From positions 1-22,132 of the forward strand of contig VGAV01000003.1 in the NCBI GenBank assembly GCA_016870695.1: 22,132 bases of DNA, written 5' to 3'. The DNA is from Actinomycetota bacterium. GTDB taxonomy: Bacteria; Actinomycetota; Actinomycetes; Actinomycetales; Microbacteriaceae. Below, in pieces: positions 14,495 through 22,132 of this stretch. The translations under genes were made by a program, and so were the position numbers. Under the pieces are notes generated by a model. The model worked only from the letters and a program-made list of their open reading frames with translations. It had not been told where the DNA came from and made no database searches. Position 1 is the stretch's first letter; the number at the start of each line of letters is the position of its first letter.

Positions 14495-15280
14495 GTGTGG
14501 GAGGTCATGTCGGTGGTCGCTGTCACGATAACCGGCGTGACAGCACTTGCCTACATGACCTTGTCAGACTGGGGCCAACGTGGGACCTCGATGGTTCCGC
14601 AGAGTGCTCGCATTCGGGATTGGCTTGGTACAGAGCCATACCTGTTCGCGACGGCGAGCATGAAGCAGTACGACGACCCTGCCAGCGTCGATCGCTCAAC
14701 CGTGGCTCACATCGCCGTACCGCCCGCCAAGCGCAGCCTCGTAGAGATCCGACAGCTCGAGGAACTCATTCCCGCCGATGTGGCGCTCCCTCAGGCCGTC
14801 ACGGTGCTCCGCCCAAATGAGGAGAAGGACTGTGACCTCGTCGCCGAGCTCGTTCACGATGGGCGGCTGAGGATGGTGTTCGTAATGGTGCACCACGAGA
14901 AGTACCCCATCCGCGTCTGGCTCGACGCGATGGGTGCCCTCAACCTCCACACTGGCACGGTCGCCGAACCGGTGGCCCCGGTTCTACGGGCGGCGGCAAA
15001 GGCCATTCAGCAGGAGGAATATAACGGGCTAAAGTCAGGACGCGGTAAAGATGCGATCGTGCAGCTCGTTCGCGCGTTCGCGGCCCGGGGGTACCCAGTT
15101 GATCCCGAGCTGTGGGCGCGCGCGTACTTCGCGATCGGGGGCTACTTCGGCCACGCCGGGACAATCTCCGAATTGGTCGAAGAAGTCAGGCGGGGGGTCC
15201 GCCACCGGGTCAAGCCCGCCTACAGAGAAGACATCTACGACATCCTCCTCGCGCAAAGCGAGGACACAGGGGAAGCTTGA
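14495..15280 (+). CDS. Hypothetical protein with N-terminal hydrophobic segment, about 261 aa
   Basis: Not recognised. The N-terminus (MSVVAVTITGVTALAYMTL) could be a single membrane anchor or signal segment but lacks a clear basic n-region or cleavage site. The body has a LVEIRQLEELIPADVALPQA helix-rich stretch, a beta-rich RMVFVMVHHEKYPIRVWLDA segment and a C-terminal helical part (YFAIGGYFGHAGTISELVEE). Two starts compete: GTG 14495, and ATG 14507 with GGGAGG only two bases before it. A TTGACG -35-like box lies near 14424. It lies 110 bp after the previous gene on the same strand and 59 bp before the DUF3800 gene, so an operon is possible. Confidence 0.65.
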   Translation: MWEVMSVVAVTITGVTALAYMTLSDWGQRGTSMVPQSARIRDWLGTEPYLFATASMKQYDDPASVDRSTVAHIAVPPAKRSLVEIRQLEELIPADVALPQAVTVLRPNEEKDCDLVAELVHDGRLRMVFVMVHHEKYPIRVWLDAMGALNLHTGTVAEPVAPVLRAAAKAIQQEEYNGLKSGRGKDAIVQLVRAFAARGYPVDPELWARAYFAIGGYFGHAGTISELVEEVRRGVRHRVKPAYREDIYDILLAQSEDTGEA

Positions 15281-15339
15281 GACTGCTCTGAAGGTCGGCA
15301 GCTCCGGGGAACGTCCGTACCTCAACGTAATGTTGAAAG

Positions 15340-15930
15340 GTGCCGCTGACTCCTTTCCGAGCGTTTGTCGACGAGTCGTCAGCGGTTCGTTCCACGACGC
15401 GTCAGGAGTATCTCATCGGCGCCGCCCTCGTTCCGCTCGAGGCGTGTGATGAAATTCGTGAGCAGCTTCGTTCCCTCGCTCTGCCCGGTCAGGTCAAGCT
15501 GCACTGGACCGACGAGAGCGAATCGCGGCGCCGCGCCATCGTCTCGCGCATCTCAGAACTCGCCCCAATGACCGTCGTGGTCACGCACCTCAGCGAGAGG
15601 GTGAAGAAGAACGAGCGCTGCCGACGCAAATGCCTCGAAGCTCTCTACTACGACATGGTCGAGATGGAGGTGTTCGATCTCCTGCTTGAGGACCGCTCCC
15701 CCAGCCAGAACAGCCGGGATCGCGAACACATCGTGTCACTGCAGGGCCAGGGCCTCGACCGTCGCGTCCGGATCGCCCACCAACGCGGTGGCGAGGAACC
15801 GCTCCTGTGGATTGCCGACGTCCTTCTGGGAGCGATCAACTCCGCGAAGCTCGGCCAGCCGGCCCACCTAGAGACGCTGCAGGACACCCTCATGCTCCGG
15901 CACCGCACCGTGGACTCGTTGGAGTCCTGA
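15340..15930 (+). CDS. DUF3800 family protein
   Basis: A 196-aa protein with the DUF3800 layout: FRAFVDESS at 6-14 (the acidic DE pair of an RNase H-like fold), YLIGAALVP, LHWTDES, NERCRRKCLEALYYDMVE, LLLEDRSPSQNSRDRE, and LWIADVLLGAINSAK near 156-170, where the family has its conserved ADxxAG-like aspartate. DUF3800 proteins are often found in defence and mobile regions and are thought to be nucleases; activity here is not shown. The start GTG 15340 is the most upstream possible because TGA occurs two codons earlier; no spaced ribosome-binding site is visible. It is followed by a hairpin with a T-rich 3' side. Confidence 0.75.
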   Translation: MPLTPFRAFVDESSAVRSTTRQEYLIGAALVPLEACDEIREQLRSLALPGQVKLHWTDESESRRRAIVSRISELAPMTVVVTHLSERVKKNERCRRKCLEALYYDMVEMEVFDLLLEDRSPSQNSRDREHIVSLQGQGLDRRVRIAHQRGGEEPLLWIADVLLGAINSAKLGQPAHLETLQDTLMLRHRTVDSLES

Positions 15931-15935
15931 AAAGC

Positions 15936-15985
15936 GAAGGGCCCCAGATCCAGTCGTCCGGCTGGGGTTCTGAGGCCTTCTTCCG
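15936..15985 (+). terminator. Probable terminator after the DUF3800 gene
   Basis: GCCCCAG (15941-15947) pairs with CTGGGGT (15962-15968), and outside it GAAGG (15936-15940) can pair with CCTTC (15976-15980), followed by TTCC. It starts 6 bp after the stop codon. The stem is interrupted and the T-run short, so strength is uncertain. Confidence 0.45.
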
Positions 15986-16061
15986 ATCCCGTCGTAACGG
16001 GTGGCAGGTTCTATTGTGACACGTATTTGGCCGGCAAGCCACGGCCGCTCAGCCTCAGCCC

Positions 16062-16344
16062 CGCCAGGATGATCGAGCCGAGCCGCTTGGCGGCCTCGTC
16101 ACCGTATCTGCACGGGAACCCATCGAGCGTGCGGCCGAGTCCGCACGCGCCGTGGCCGGCCCCGAAGTACGACTCCGTAGAGCGCCGCGACGCCGACGCG
16201 AACAATCTCGAAGCCAGGGGCATCGACAGAGAGGCCGTAAGCGCCAAGATGGGCGCTGACGTCCGCAACGCCAAGCCGGCCACCGGGGCGAAGCCGGCAC
16301 GCTCAGCCGAGATGCTTGCGCACCGTTCCGAGTTGGGACGCTAA
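16062..16344 (+). pseudogene. Frameshifted remnant, possibly the C-terminus of a mobilisation/relaxase-type protein
   Basis: Two pieces of one likely protein lie in different frames. Frame 3 (from about 16062) reads DDRAEPLGGLVTVSAREPIE then RAAESARAVAGPEVRL; near 16170 the protein-like signal moves to frame 1 and continues VERRDADANNLEARGIDREA, MGADVRNAKPA and ends at the TAA of 16342-16344. Each part is protein-like only in its own frame, the sign of an indel. The second part resembles C-terminal tails I recall from relaxase-region proteins of Microbacteriaceae elements; that identification is tentative. No start codon or ribosome-binding site is visible. Confidence 0.4.
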
Positions 16345-16386
16345 GCGTCCCTTTCCTGGGTATTTGACCCCGATATCGTCGGTCAT

Positions 16387-16947
16387 ATGTCACAGCTCGA
16401 AAATGAATCGCCCTTTCCCGCAACGGCCACCGGTGCCTCTAATCCCGCGGAAGCCGACCGGGAAGGTGCTGCACTCGGAGAGGCCGCCGATTCCCCTAAC
16501 TCAGTGAAGAAGCCGAGGAGGTTCGAGAAGGGCGGTAGCGGGTGGCCTATCTTCGCGGCAGCTCTGGGAATCGTTGTGATGCTTATCGTGACGTGCGCGG
16601 TGGCAGCGAGCGGCGGTGTCACAGGTGATGCCTTCATCAACGCTCTCGCGGTGACCTCAGTCTCTATCGCTGGCGTCGGGACCGTGCTTCGAGCAATGGC
16701 ACACGGGGCGAACACCCCGTTCGAAAGACAAGTCGACCATGCCGGCAAGCTGTTGACAGTAGTCGCGCTCTCATCGGGGTTCACAGGTGCGATTGCGCGC
16801 TTGAACGCCACACCGGGAACGCTCTCGGCAGGCATGGCTGTGGCGCTTATTGTGAGCGGCTTGGTTATGGCCGCGGTCATTGTCCTCGAAGTGCACAAGC
16901 GGCGTCGCATCGCCATCAAATTGCAAAGGCGGCGTCCGCACCCTTGA
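16387..16947 (+). CDS. Integral membrane protein with about four TM segments, 186 aa
   Basis: Not recognised. A disordered, charged N-terminal 50 residues precede hydrophobic segments at about 53-75, 82-103, 120-137 and 147-168, and a very basic tail ends HKRRRIAIKLQRRR. The positive tail and N-terminal PKK/RRF cluster put both ends in the cytoplasm. The start ATG 16387 follows CATATG with no Shine-Dalgarno; leaderless initiation or a later start is possible. It lies alone between the remnant and a bidirectional terminator, facing the transfer operon. It might be an entry-exclusion or accessory protein of the conjugative element, judged only from its position. Confidence 0.7.
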   Translation: MSQLENESPFPATATGASNPAEADREGAALGEAADSPNSVKKPRRFEKGGSGWPIFAAALGIVVMLIVTCAVAASGGVTGDAFINALAVTSVSIAGVGTVLRAMAHGANTPFERQVDHAGKLLTVVALSSGFTGAIARLNATPGTLSAGMAVALIVSGLVMAAVIVLEVHKRRRIAIKLQRRRPHP

Positions 16948-17021
16948 ACGTCGGTGGAACGGTGCGAGTCGAAGGGGCAGTCGCTGACGAAGCTAAGCCC
17001 GACGCGACATCGGGTGCGTGA

Positions 17022-17053
17022 CCGCAAGTATGGCGAAAGTCTCGCCCTTGCGG
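17022..17053. other. Imperfect hairpin between convergent genes
   Basis: CCGCAAG (17022-17028) pairs with CTTGCGG (17047-17053), and inside it GGCGA pairs with TCGCC around AAGTC, leaving a TAT bulge on the left arm. It gives a 12-bp stem without a T-run, 29 bp before the bidirectional terminator. It could be a 3' UTR structure or part of a DNA site such as an origin of transfer; nothing decides. Confidence 0.35.
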
Positions 17054-17080
17054 GTGCTCAGCGCCTCTTCTAGCGCATGA

Positions 17081-17115
17081 GAGAGGGACCGGGCCAGTTG
17101 GCCCGGTCCCTCTTT
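17081..17115. terminator. Bidirectional intrinsic terminator
   Basis: AGAGGGACCGGGCCA (17082-17096) is fully complementary to TGGCCCGGTCCCTCT (17099-17113), followed by TT on the plus strand and short T-rich sequence on the minus strand. It lies between the stops of the plus-strand membrane-protein gene (16947) and the minus-strand transfer operon (17133), so it can end both. Confidence 0.85.
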
Positions 17116-17132
17116 CGTCGTGTCTCAGCGCG

Positions 17133-17819
17133 TCACGCTGACACCTCGCGCACGTCAGGGAACAGGCCGTCAGGGGGAGCGATGTACGGCAACGGCTCGC
17201 CCTTCTCGTTCGTGTTCTCCTGGTCCTTTCCCTCGCCGGCGGCGACGAACGGTCCATCCGGGCTGAGAAGGATCGACATGTGGTGCTCGGCGTGATCGCG
17301 AAACCACACCGACATGCCCGTTCGCGCGTCCTGACGAAGGTATTCCCAGGCGCGCCAAAGAGCGTCGAGGCGGGCGACGGCCTCGGCGTACTTCCACCAC
17401 TCCGCGGCCCAGAGCACGCGCTGACCGTCGACGCGGCGCTTGTAGTTCGGGAGTAGGAAGCCGCGCACGAACTCGTCGACCGACCCGAAGTACAGCTCGG
17501 GCTCCTCGTCGGCCGGCTCATCGTCCAGCTCGTCGAGCGCCGCGGCCACCGATCGACGCGCGGCGGTGGCCGCTTGCAGTTGAAGCTCCTCGACCACGGA
17601 GGGGTCGAGCTGTTCGGCCACCTCCGCCTCGACAACCTCGCTCGCGACGTCGCGGACGACCTTTTGCAGCGCCCGAGCGATCGCTGGCCGCGTCATCCCG
17701 TCGACGACCTCCACGACGTCGAGTCCGAACATGCGTCCGGGCTCGCGCTCCTCGATCGGTTCGTCGTCAACGTCGAACGGCTCGGCCTCGATCCCGTCGT
17801 CTCCCCAGTTGTCGCTCAT
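17133..17819 (-). CDS. DUF4913 domain protein of the transfer operon
   Basis: A 228-aa soluble protein. The N-terminal 30 residues are acidic, and residues 40-100 are a helical, possibly coiled, stretch (ALQKVVRDVASEVVEAEVAE). Residues 107-190 match DUF4913: ELYFGSVDEFVRGFLLPNY, WAAEWWKYAEAVARLDALWR, WFRDHAEHHMSILLSPDGPF. The domain is typical of actinobacterial conjugative elements and plasmids, next to TraG/VirD4-like genes; its biochemical role is unknown. The start is ATG 17819, sharing one base with the TGA of the coupling-protein gene (TGATG), so translation is coupled. It is the last gene of the operon, followed by a strong terminator. Confidence 0.85.
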   Translation of the reverse strand: MSDNWGDDGIEAEPFDVDDEPIEEREPGRMFGLDVVEVVDGMTRPAIARALQKVVRDVASEVVEAEVAEQLDPSVVEELQLQAATAARRSVAAALDELDDEPADEEPELYFGSVDEFVRGFLLPNYKRRVDGQRVLWAAEWWKYAEAVARLDALWRAWEYLRQDARTGMSVWFRDHAEHHMSILLSPDGPFVAAGEGKDQENTNEKGEPLPYIAPPDGLFPDVREVSA

Positions 17820-19621
17820 CAGACGGCCTCCCGTTCGTTCTCCGCGCGTGCCACGGCCCGCGCGGACTCCTGAGCCTCGTTGATCGTCCGCTGCGCCGCG
17901 GGGTCGTGAGTGGCAATCGACGCCTTGACCTTCTCCGCGTGAGGGCCGGTCATCCACGGCTGCGTGCGGATCAGCGTCGGGCGGTTCCCCGACGAGAGCA
18001 CCACGGCGCGACCCTTCGGCATCGCGGACAGGTCCGCGACGTCCAGGATGCGTTCACGGTAAAGCTGCTGATTCACGCTGCGACCGCCCCGGCCCGACGA
18101 CACCGACGACGCTTGACGGTCGTAGTCTCCGATTAGCTTGGAGAGCGACTCGAGGAAGTTTTCTTCGGCCACTCCCCCGCCGTAGACCTTCACGTTTGAG
18201 GCCGACCAGAGTTTGCGCATGCCCGATTCGCCCCACACGTCGATGCCTTGTGACCAGGACTGCAGGATGGTCATCAGAACGATGCCGCGTGAGCCGTAGT
18301 GGCTGTAGAGGTTCGGCAGCTCACGCCAGCGGCAGACGTTCGCCGCCTCGTCGAGCACGCCGAGCAGGGGCACCGCGAGACGGCCCCCGGGGGATGCTGC
18401 GGCGATTTCCTCTGCGGCCTCGACGACGGCCACGGTCAGCGCCGTCACGAGCGGGCCGGCGGTTCCGCGACCTTCCTTGGACAGCGAGTAGAGCGTGCCG
18501 CCGCCGCGTACGAACGCGGCGGGGTCGAACTGAGGGCGAAGGTCGGTCTGCGTCAGCGGGTTCACCCACGACGCAACCTGACGGTTCGTCAGGCACGACG
18601 CCATTTGCTGCGCCGTGCCGTAGATGCCGCCGCGCTGCTTCTCGGGGGCGGTGATGACGCCGCGCACCTGGTCGGCGGTGAGCCGGTAGCCGTGCCGGTT
18701 CAAGATCGACACCGGCTCGTCCTCCGTGGGCCGCGTCAACCAGGCGTAGACGTCGGTTATCGGTCGACCGTCGAGGGCCGCGGCGAGCAGGAGCCCTGCA
18801 AGGAGATCCTGTCCCGCCGGATCAAAGTAGGCATCCGTCCGGGCTCCGGGGTCGCGTGAGCCTGATGCGAAGTGGTCGGCCAGCTTGGCCGCTTTCACCT
18901 CGTCGGTGACGTAGCTGAGCGGGTTCCACCACCACGACGGGTTCTCGAGCGCGATCTGCTGGGGATCGAACACCCACACCGGGTCGGCCTCCGCGCGCAC
19001 GTCGCGGGTGGCATCCACCACGTCACGTTTGTTGGAGGTGACCAGGACGCCGCCGGGGGCGTCGAGGATTGCCGGCACCGCGCGGGAGGTGGTCTTTCCG
19101 GTACGCGGCCCCCAGATGTCGATGTGCATGTCCTCCCACGTGCCCCACAGCGGCATCCCACCGACCGTCTTACCGATCGGCACGCCCAGCACCGGCTTGC
19201 CGTCGACGCCCTTCACTCCGAGACGCTCGGCCGACGCCACCGCGTTCTGTCGGCTGAGGCCGGCGACGTCCTTGCCGCGGCCCATGTACGAGCTGGCACG
19301 GTCGACGCGGGTCCGACCCTTCCGGTAGCGGACAATGCCGACGATCGCGAGGACCGCCAGGGCGAGCAGGACAGCGCCGAAGACGGCGGTGATCCACGTC
19401 GCGGATGCCGGCCATGCCACCCGCCCGAGGATGAGTCCGAGCGTGAGCGCGAACGGGTCGGACGGCAGCTCGGCTGCGGTGCCGTCGAGCTGGGCGCCGA
19501 GGCGCACCGCCACGTTGGTGAGGATGAGCCCCCCAACGACCACGACGATTAGCACGAGCAGCATCAGCGTCTCGGCTCCGAAGCCGCCCGGATCGCGGCG
19601 GCGGTTGTTGGGGGTGCTCAT
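17819..19621 (-). CDS. Type IV coupling protein (VirD4/TraG-like ATPase)
   Basis: A 600-aa protein. Two transmembrane segments lie at about 19-40 and 78-99, placing the ATPase in the cytoplasm. Walker A is GPRTGKTT (171-178) and Walker B is VPLLGVLDEAANV (417-429), followed by a YSHYGSRGIVLMTILQSWSQ segment as in TraM-recognition/VirD4 ATPases and RTQPWMTG near the end. VirD4-type proteins bring the relaxase-DNA complex to the secretion channel. The start ATG 19621 overlaps the TGA of the VirB4-like gene by one base; the frame is open upstream to 19714 but that is inside the neighbour. A short SPGGRLAVP arrangement before Walker B is typical of actinobacterial members. No relaxase is in the window. 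Confidence 0.9.
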   Translation of the reverse strand: MSTPNNRRRDPGGFGAETLMLLVLIVVVVGGLILTNVAVRLGAQLDGTAAELPSDPFALTLGLILGRVAWPASATWITAVFGAVLLALAVLAIVGIVRYRKGRTRVDRASSYMGRGKDVAGLSRQNAVASAERLGVKGVDGKPVLGVPIGKTVGGMPLWGTWEDMHIDIWGPRTGKTTSRAVPAILDAPGGVLVTSNKRDVVDATRDVRAEADPVWVFDPQQIALENPSWWWNPLSYVTDEVKAAKLADHFASGSRDPGARTDAYFDPAGQDLLAGLLLAAALDGRPITDVYAWLTRPTEDEPVSILNRHGYRLTADQVRGVITAPEKQRGGIYGTAQQMASCLTNRQVASWVNPLTQTDLRPQFDPAAFVRGGGTLYSLSKEGRGTAGPLVTALTVAVVEAAEEIAAASPGGRLAVPLLGVLDEAANVCRWRELPNLYSHYGSRGIVLMTILQSWSQGIDVWGESGMRKLWSASNVKVYGGGVAEENFLESLSKLIGDYDRQASSVSSGRGGRSVNQQLYRERILDVADLSAMPKGRAVVLSSGNRPTLIRTQPWMTGPHAEKVKASIATHDPAAQRTINEAQESARAVARAENEREAV

Positions 19622-21261
19622 CAGACCGTCTCCTTCTCGCGTTCCTCGTGCTCCTCCACCAGCTCCTCGACCACGCGCAGCGCGCGGCGTGAGGTGCGGG
19701 ACTGTTCGTACCACCGCTGGTTGGTGTCGCGGATGGAGCGCTCAGCTTCCGTGAGGGTCACCTGTACCGGGATGCCCGGTCGGGTGCCGACCTTCACCAG
19801 GAACTTGCCGCGGCCGGGAGGGTCGACCTCCCGGCCCGTGGCGGCATCCCACGCGGGCGGGTCTTGCCAGCCGGTCAGAAGCTCTTGCTCGGCCTCTGAG
19901 AACGGGATGACCGTCGTGAGCTCCGGCATTTCCGTGTACGGCAGCCCGCCGCACATGACCATGCCGGCGCGCTCGACGAAGCCCTTCGCCTTCAACCGGT
20001 CTTCCTCCGGGAGGGCGCTCAGGTCGGCCATCGTGTGCGAAATCATCGCCGTGCCGACCCCCACCTGTCGGTTGAGGCGGGTGAGGAAGTCCACGCGGTC
20101 GACAATGCCGTTACCAGCACGCAGGGCACGCCACAGCTCGTCCATGATGACGAAGTAGTGCCGGCGCGGCTCCAGCTTCGCGTCCGCGAGGACGTTCGCG
20201 ATGTTCACCGTCGCGAAGCCGTTCGACCAGCACGCGAGCAGCGTCGCCGCTCGCAGATCGCCCTCAGCCTCACCGATCGCGGAAATGTCGTAGACCACCG
20301 GGCGGTCAATCGCCATGGGGTTCGTCGTGTGCTGCGAGAACACACCACCAAGGCGACCCGCGCCGTTCGCTAGGGCGAGCAACGACGCTTCGAGGCCGCG
20401 CGTAATCTCCTGGTACTTCACGAAGTCGCCACGGTCGACGGCCACCTGACGCAGCTCCTCCGGGCCTTCCTGCACAACGCGCAGCAGATCACCGAGCACC
20501 GGAATGCCCTCCACCTCCCGATCGAGCACGCGAAGGGCCTGATCGATGATCGACTCCTCAACGTCGGAGGGCTGCGCCTTCCGCTGAATTGTCAGCAAAG
20601 ACGACACCATCGCCAAACGGCGACCGTGGGCGTCCTCCAGGACCTCGCCTGCCTCCCTCCGGAAGCCGGCGTCTAGGAGGCGATGCGCGGCATCCTTCGC
20701 CTCGCCGGGGTCGAGCACGTTGAGGTATCCACGTCCGCGGCCGAGGGTGATGACCTGACCCCCGAGGGCGCGGATGACCTCCACGTAGTCGGGGCGCAGA
20801 TCGCCCAACACGAGCGGCTGCACGCCATAGCCGGCAAGCCCAGTCGCCATGCGGGCGACCGCCGTTGACTTGCCGAGTCCCGGCTTACCGAGGACGAACA
20901 GCGACGGGTTGCTGATGAGCTTGGCCCGCTGGAACCAGGAGATTGGGTCTGCGCAGAGCGTCGCGCCCGTGTGAATGTGACGGCCCAGCGGGACGCCCAC
21001 CATGGGCGTGCCGGCGCCGATGGCGTACGGCCACAGGCCGCACGTCTGCACCGTCGTGCCACGCCACTCCGGGACGGGTTGCAGGTACGTCGACATGCCG
21101 CCGCCCGGGCCGCTCCACCCGCGAGCGGTGAGCGACCCACCGGACGCCGACGACCCCGACACGGTGTTCTTGCGTCCGGTGCGGACGAAGATCAGCGCAC
21201 CCACTACGACGAGCAGGATCAGCCCGCCCAGGGCGAGCAGCGCAATCAGATCAGGGCTCAT
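19621..21261 (-). CDS. VirB4-like conjugation ATPase
   Basis: A 546-aa protein with one N-terminal membrane segment (about 6-26), then a Gly/Ser linker, then the ATPase. Walker A is LGKPGLGKSTA (124-134); VVYDISAIGE (322-331) and HYFVIMDELWRA (368-379) give the Walker B region; MISHTMADLSALPEEDRLKA matches the following VirB4/TraC-like segment. It powers assembly and function of the conjugative type IV secretion system. In actinobacterial elements this ATP-binding protein sits between the SCO6880-like protein and the VirD4-like coupling protein, as here. The start ATG 21261 overlaps the upstream TGA by one base. It is intact; the C-terminus is Glu-rich. Confidence 0.88.
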   Translation of the reverse strand: MSPDLIALLALGGLILLVVVGALIFVRTGRKNTVSGSSASGGSLTARGWSGPGGGMSTYLQPVPEWRGTTVQTCGLWPYAIGAGTPMVGVPLGRHIHTGATLCADPISWFQRAKLISNPSLFVLGKPGLGKSTAVARMATGLAGYGVQPLVLGDLRPDYVEVIRALGGQVITLGRGRGYLNVLDPGEAKDAAHRLLDAGFRREAGEVLEDAHGRRLAMVSSLLTIQRKAQPSDVEESIIDQALRVLDREVEGIPVLGDLLRVVQEGPEELRQVAVDRGDFVKYQEITRGLEASLLALANGAGRLGGVFSQHTTNPMAIDRPVVYDISAIGEAEGDLRAATLLACWSNGFATVNIANVLADAKLEPRRHYFVIMDELWRALRAGNGIVDRVDFLTRLNRQVGVGTAMISHTMADLSALPEEDRLKAKGFVERAGMVMCGGLPYTEMPELTTVIPFSEAEQELLTGWQDPPAWDAATGREVDPPGRGKFLVKVGTRPGIPVQVTLTEAERSIRDTNQRWYEQSRTSRRALRVVEELVEEHEEREKETV

Positions 21262-22132
21262 CAGACACGCTCCCTCAGGGCTGCGGGAACCGACACGTGC
21301 TTGGTCAGCACGAGCCCGAGAGGCAGCGCCGCCGCAAACGCGCTGTCCTGTGATCCGTACACCGGCCGAAGCCGAAGGCGAGCCGTCGCCCCGAGGTTGT
21401 CGACCGCCGCGCGAGCGTCGGCCTCCTTGCTCGGGTCGATGACGGTCGCGGTCACGAGGATGCCAAAGTTCACCAGGCCCGCCCCCGATGCCTCCTCCGA
21501 CTCCGTAGCCTGAGCCGAGCGCAGCGCCAGCGAATCGCGCGCCACCGGCTTGCGGGTCGACGTGGCCTTGAACTCCGCAGCTCGTACGTCTGCTTGCACG
21601 AGCGCCGCCGCCCGGGCGGGGTCGATCGGCTTGTAGAGCAGCGTCACGCGCTTGCGCGCGATGTCGCGGTGCGGGGCGAGCAGGCGCGCCAGAACCCCCG
21701 ACTGCACCAGGCCGCGAGGGGCCTGTGTCATCTGCCAGGTGACCGACGTTGCCGAGTCATGCCGGTAGCTGTCCCAGTTGGCTTGAGCCGCCGTGGGGCC
21801 AACGTCGGCCCAGTGCAGCTCGGGCACCTCGCCGTTGGCATGAGCGTCGTCGATCAGCGTCGCCGCGGCCGGGTCATACGCGACAAGGATCGTCTCGCAC
21901 AGCTCCTGAGCCGTCAGTGGGTGCGCCGCCCCCGCACCGGTCGCTTGCAGCGTCGCGGTGAGGCCAGGAAGGCGAGCGGCCAAATCCCGCCCCATGTCCT
22001 CCGACGTGCGCGGCTTGGCCCCCTTGCGCGGTGCCGCCGCGAACGTCAGAGCGACGTACGCCTTCACCGTCGACGAGCCGGCGGGGTAGTTCATCACCAC
22101 CTCACCGAGCATCGCTTTCGCGAAGTCCGGTG
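21261..22132 (-). CDS. SCO6880-family conjugation protein, C-terminal part
   Basis: The frame is open through the right window edge (the last 20 bp read PDFAKA in frame before an internal Met), so the true start is outside and only about 290 C-terminal residues are seen. Recognisable stretches are NYPAGSSTVKAYVALTFAAA, ELCETILVAYDPAAATLIDD, RKRVTLLYKPIDPARAAALV and GLVNFGILVTATV, ending in LGLVLTKHVSVPAALRERV. This fits SCO6880-type proteins of actinobacterial conjugative elements, found just upstream of the VirB4-like gene; they are thought to be part of the secretion machinery. The stop overlaps the next ATG by one base. Confidence 0.8.
   Translation of the reverse strand, partial: PDFAKAMLGEVVMNYPAGSSTVKAYVALTFAAAPRKGAKPRTSEDMGRDLAARLPGLTATLQATGAGAAHPLTAQELCETILVAYDPAAATLIDDAHANGEVPELHWADVGPTAAQANWDSYRHDSATSVTWQMTQAPRGLVQSGVLARLLAPHRDIARKRVTLLYKPIDPARAAALVQADVRAAEFKATSTRKPVARDSLALRSAQATESEEASGAGLVNFGILVTATVIDPSKEADARAAVDNLGATARLRLRPVYGSQDSAFAAALPLGLVLTKHVSVPAALRERV

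Noticed and set aside
16363..16396. A third dif-like sequence (CCGATA followed by CATATGTCA) at the start of the four-TM gene
   Set aside because: The two arms are spaced two bases further apart than in dif and the outer arm bases do not fit; it also overlaps a start codon, so chance similarity is likely.
18872..19552. 226-aa plus-strand ORF
   Set aside because: It is antisense to the VirD4-like gene, including its Walker A motif; no independent support.
1..22132. CRISPR arrays, rRNA, tRNA and IS transposases
   Set aside because: No regularly spaced repeats, no rRNA or tRNA signatures and no transposase motifs were seen on either strand.

Overview
The DNA is GC-rich (codons ending mostly in G/C, many GTG starts). 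It encodes an actinobacterial type of conjugation cluster (SCO6880-like, VirB4-like, VirD4/TraG-like, DUF4913) and carries sequences resembling the actinobacterial dif site. Together these point to a high-GC actinobacterium, plausibly a Microbacteriaceae; the genus is a guess. The window reads as an accessory region: a defence island next to the end of a conjugative transfer operon on an integrative element or plasmid.

Layout. (a) 1-6097: the 3' end of a GmrSD-type (DUF262/DUF1524) gene, then a minus-strand operon: small hypothetical, SAM-binding half of an adenine methyltransferase, a GIY-YIG-like/DEAH-helicase/methylase-like protein of 1110 aa, and the NPPY half of a methyltransferase. (b) 6144-11060: a 4.9-kb block bounded by two directly repeated dif-like sites. 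It holds an abortive-infection (HEPN-like) protein fused to a UvrD/PcrA-type Tudor domain, an Abi_2-family HEPN-like protein, a degenerate stretch with a leader-peptide/terminator pair, a compact three-gene operon of unknown function including a two-TM protein, a divergent ribbon-helix-helix regulator with a palindromic operator and structured leader, and a 47-aa gene whose stop codon lies inside the right dif-like site. No recombinase gene lies inside. (c) 11180-13638: two divergent TIR-domain genes. (d) 13845-16947: plus-strand genes of mostly unknown function, including a DUF3800 protein, plus a decayed gene remnant and a four-TM protein. (e) 17133-22132: minus-strand transfer operon in which consecutive genes overlap by TGATG.

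Reading. Regions a-c carry at least five candidate anti-phage systems: GmrSD, a split restriction-modification set, two HEPN/Abi proteins, TIR proteins and an unknown operon. The most notable structural feature is the dif-flanked module, which looks like cargo that could move by host XerC/XerD recombination. The most notable protein is the Abi-HEPN-Tudor fusion, whose Tudor domain suggests docking on RNA polymerase. All functional calls come from reading motifs by eye; no database search was run.
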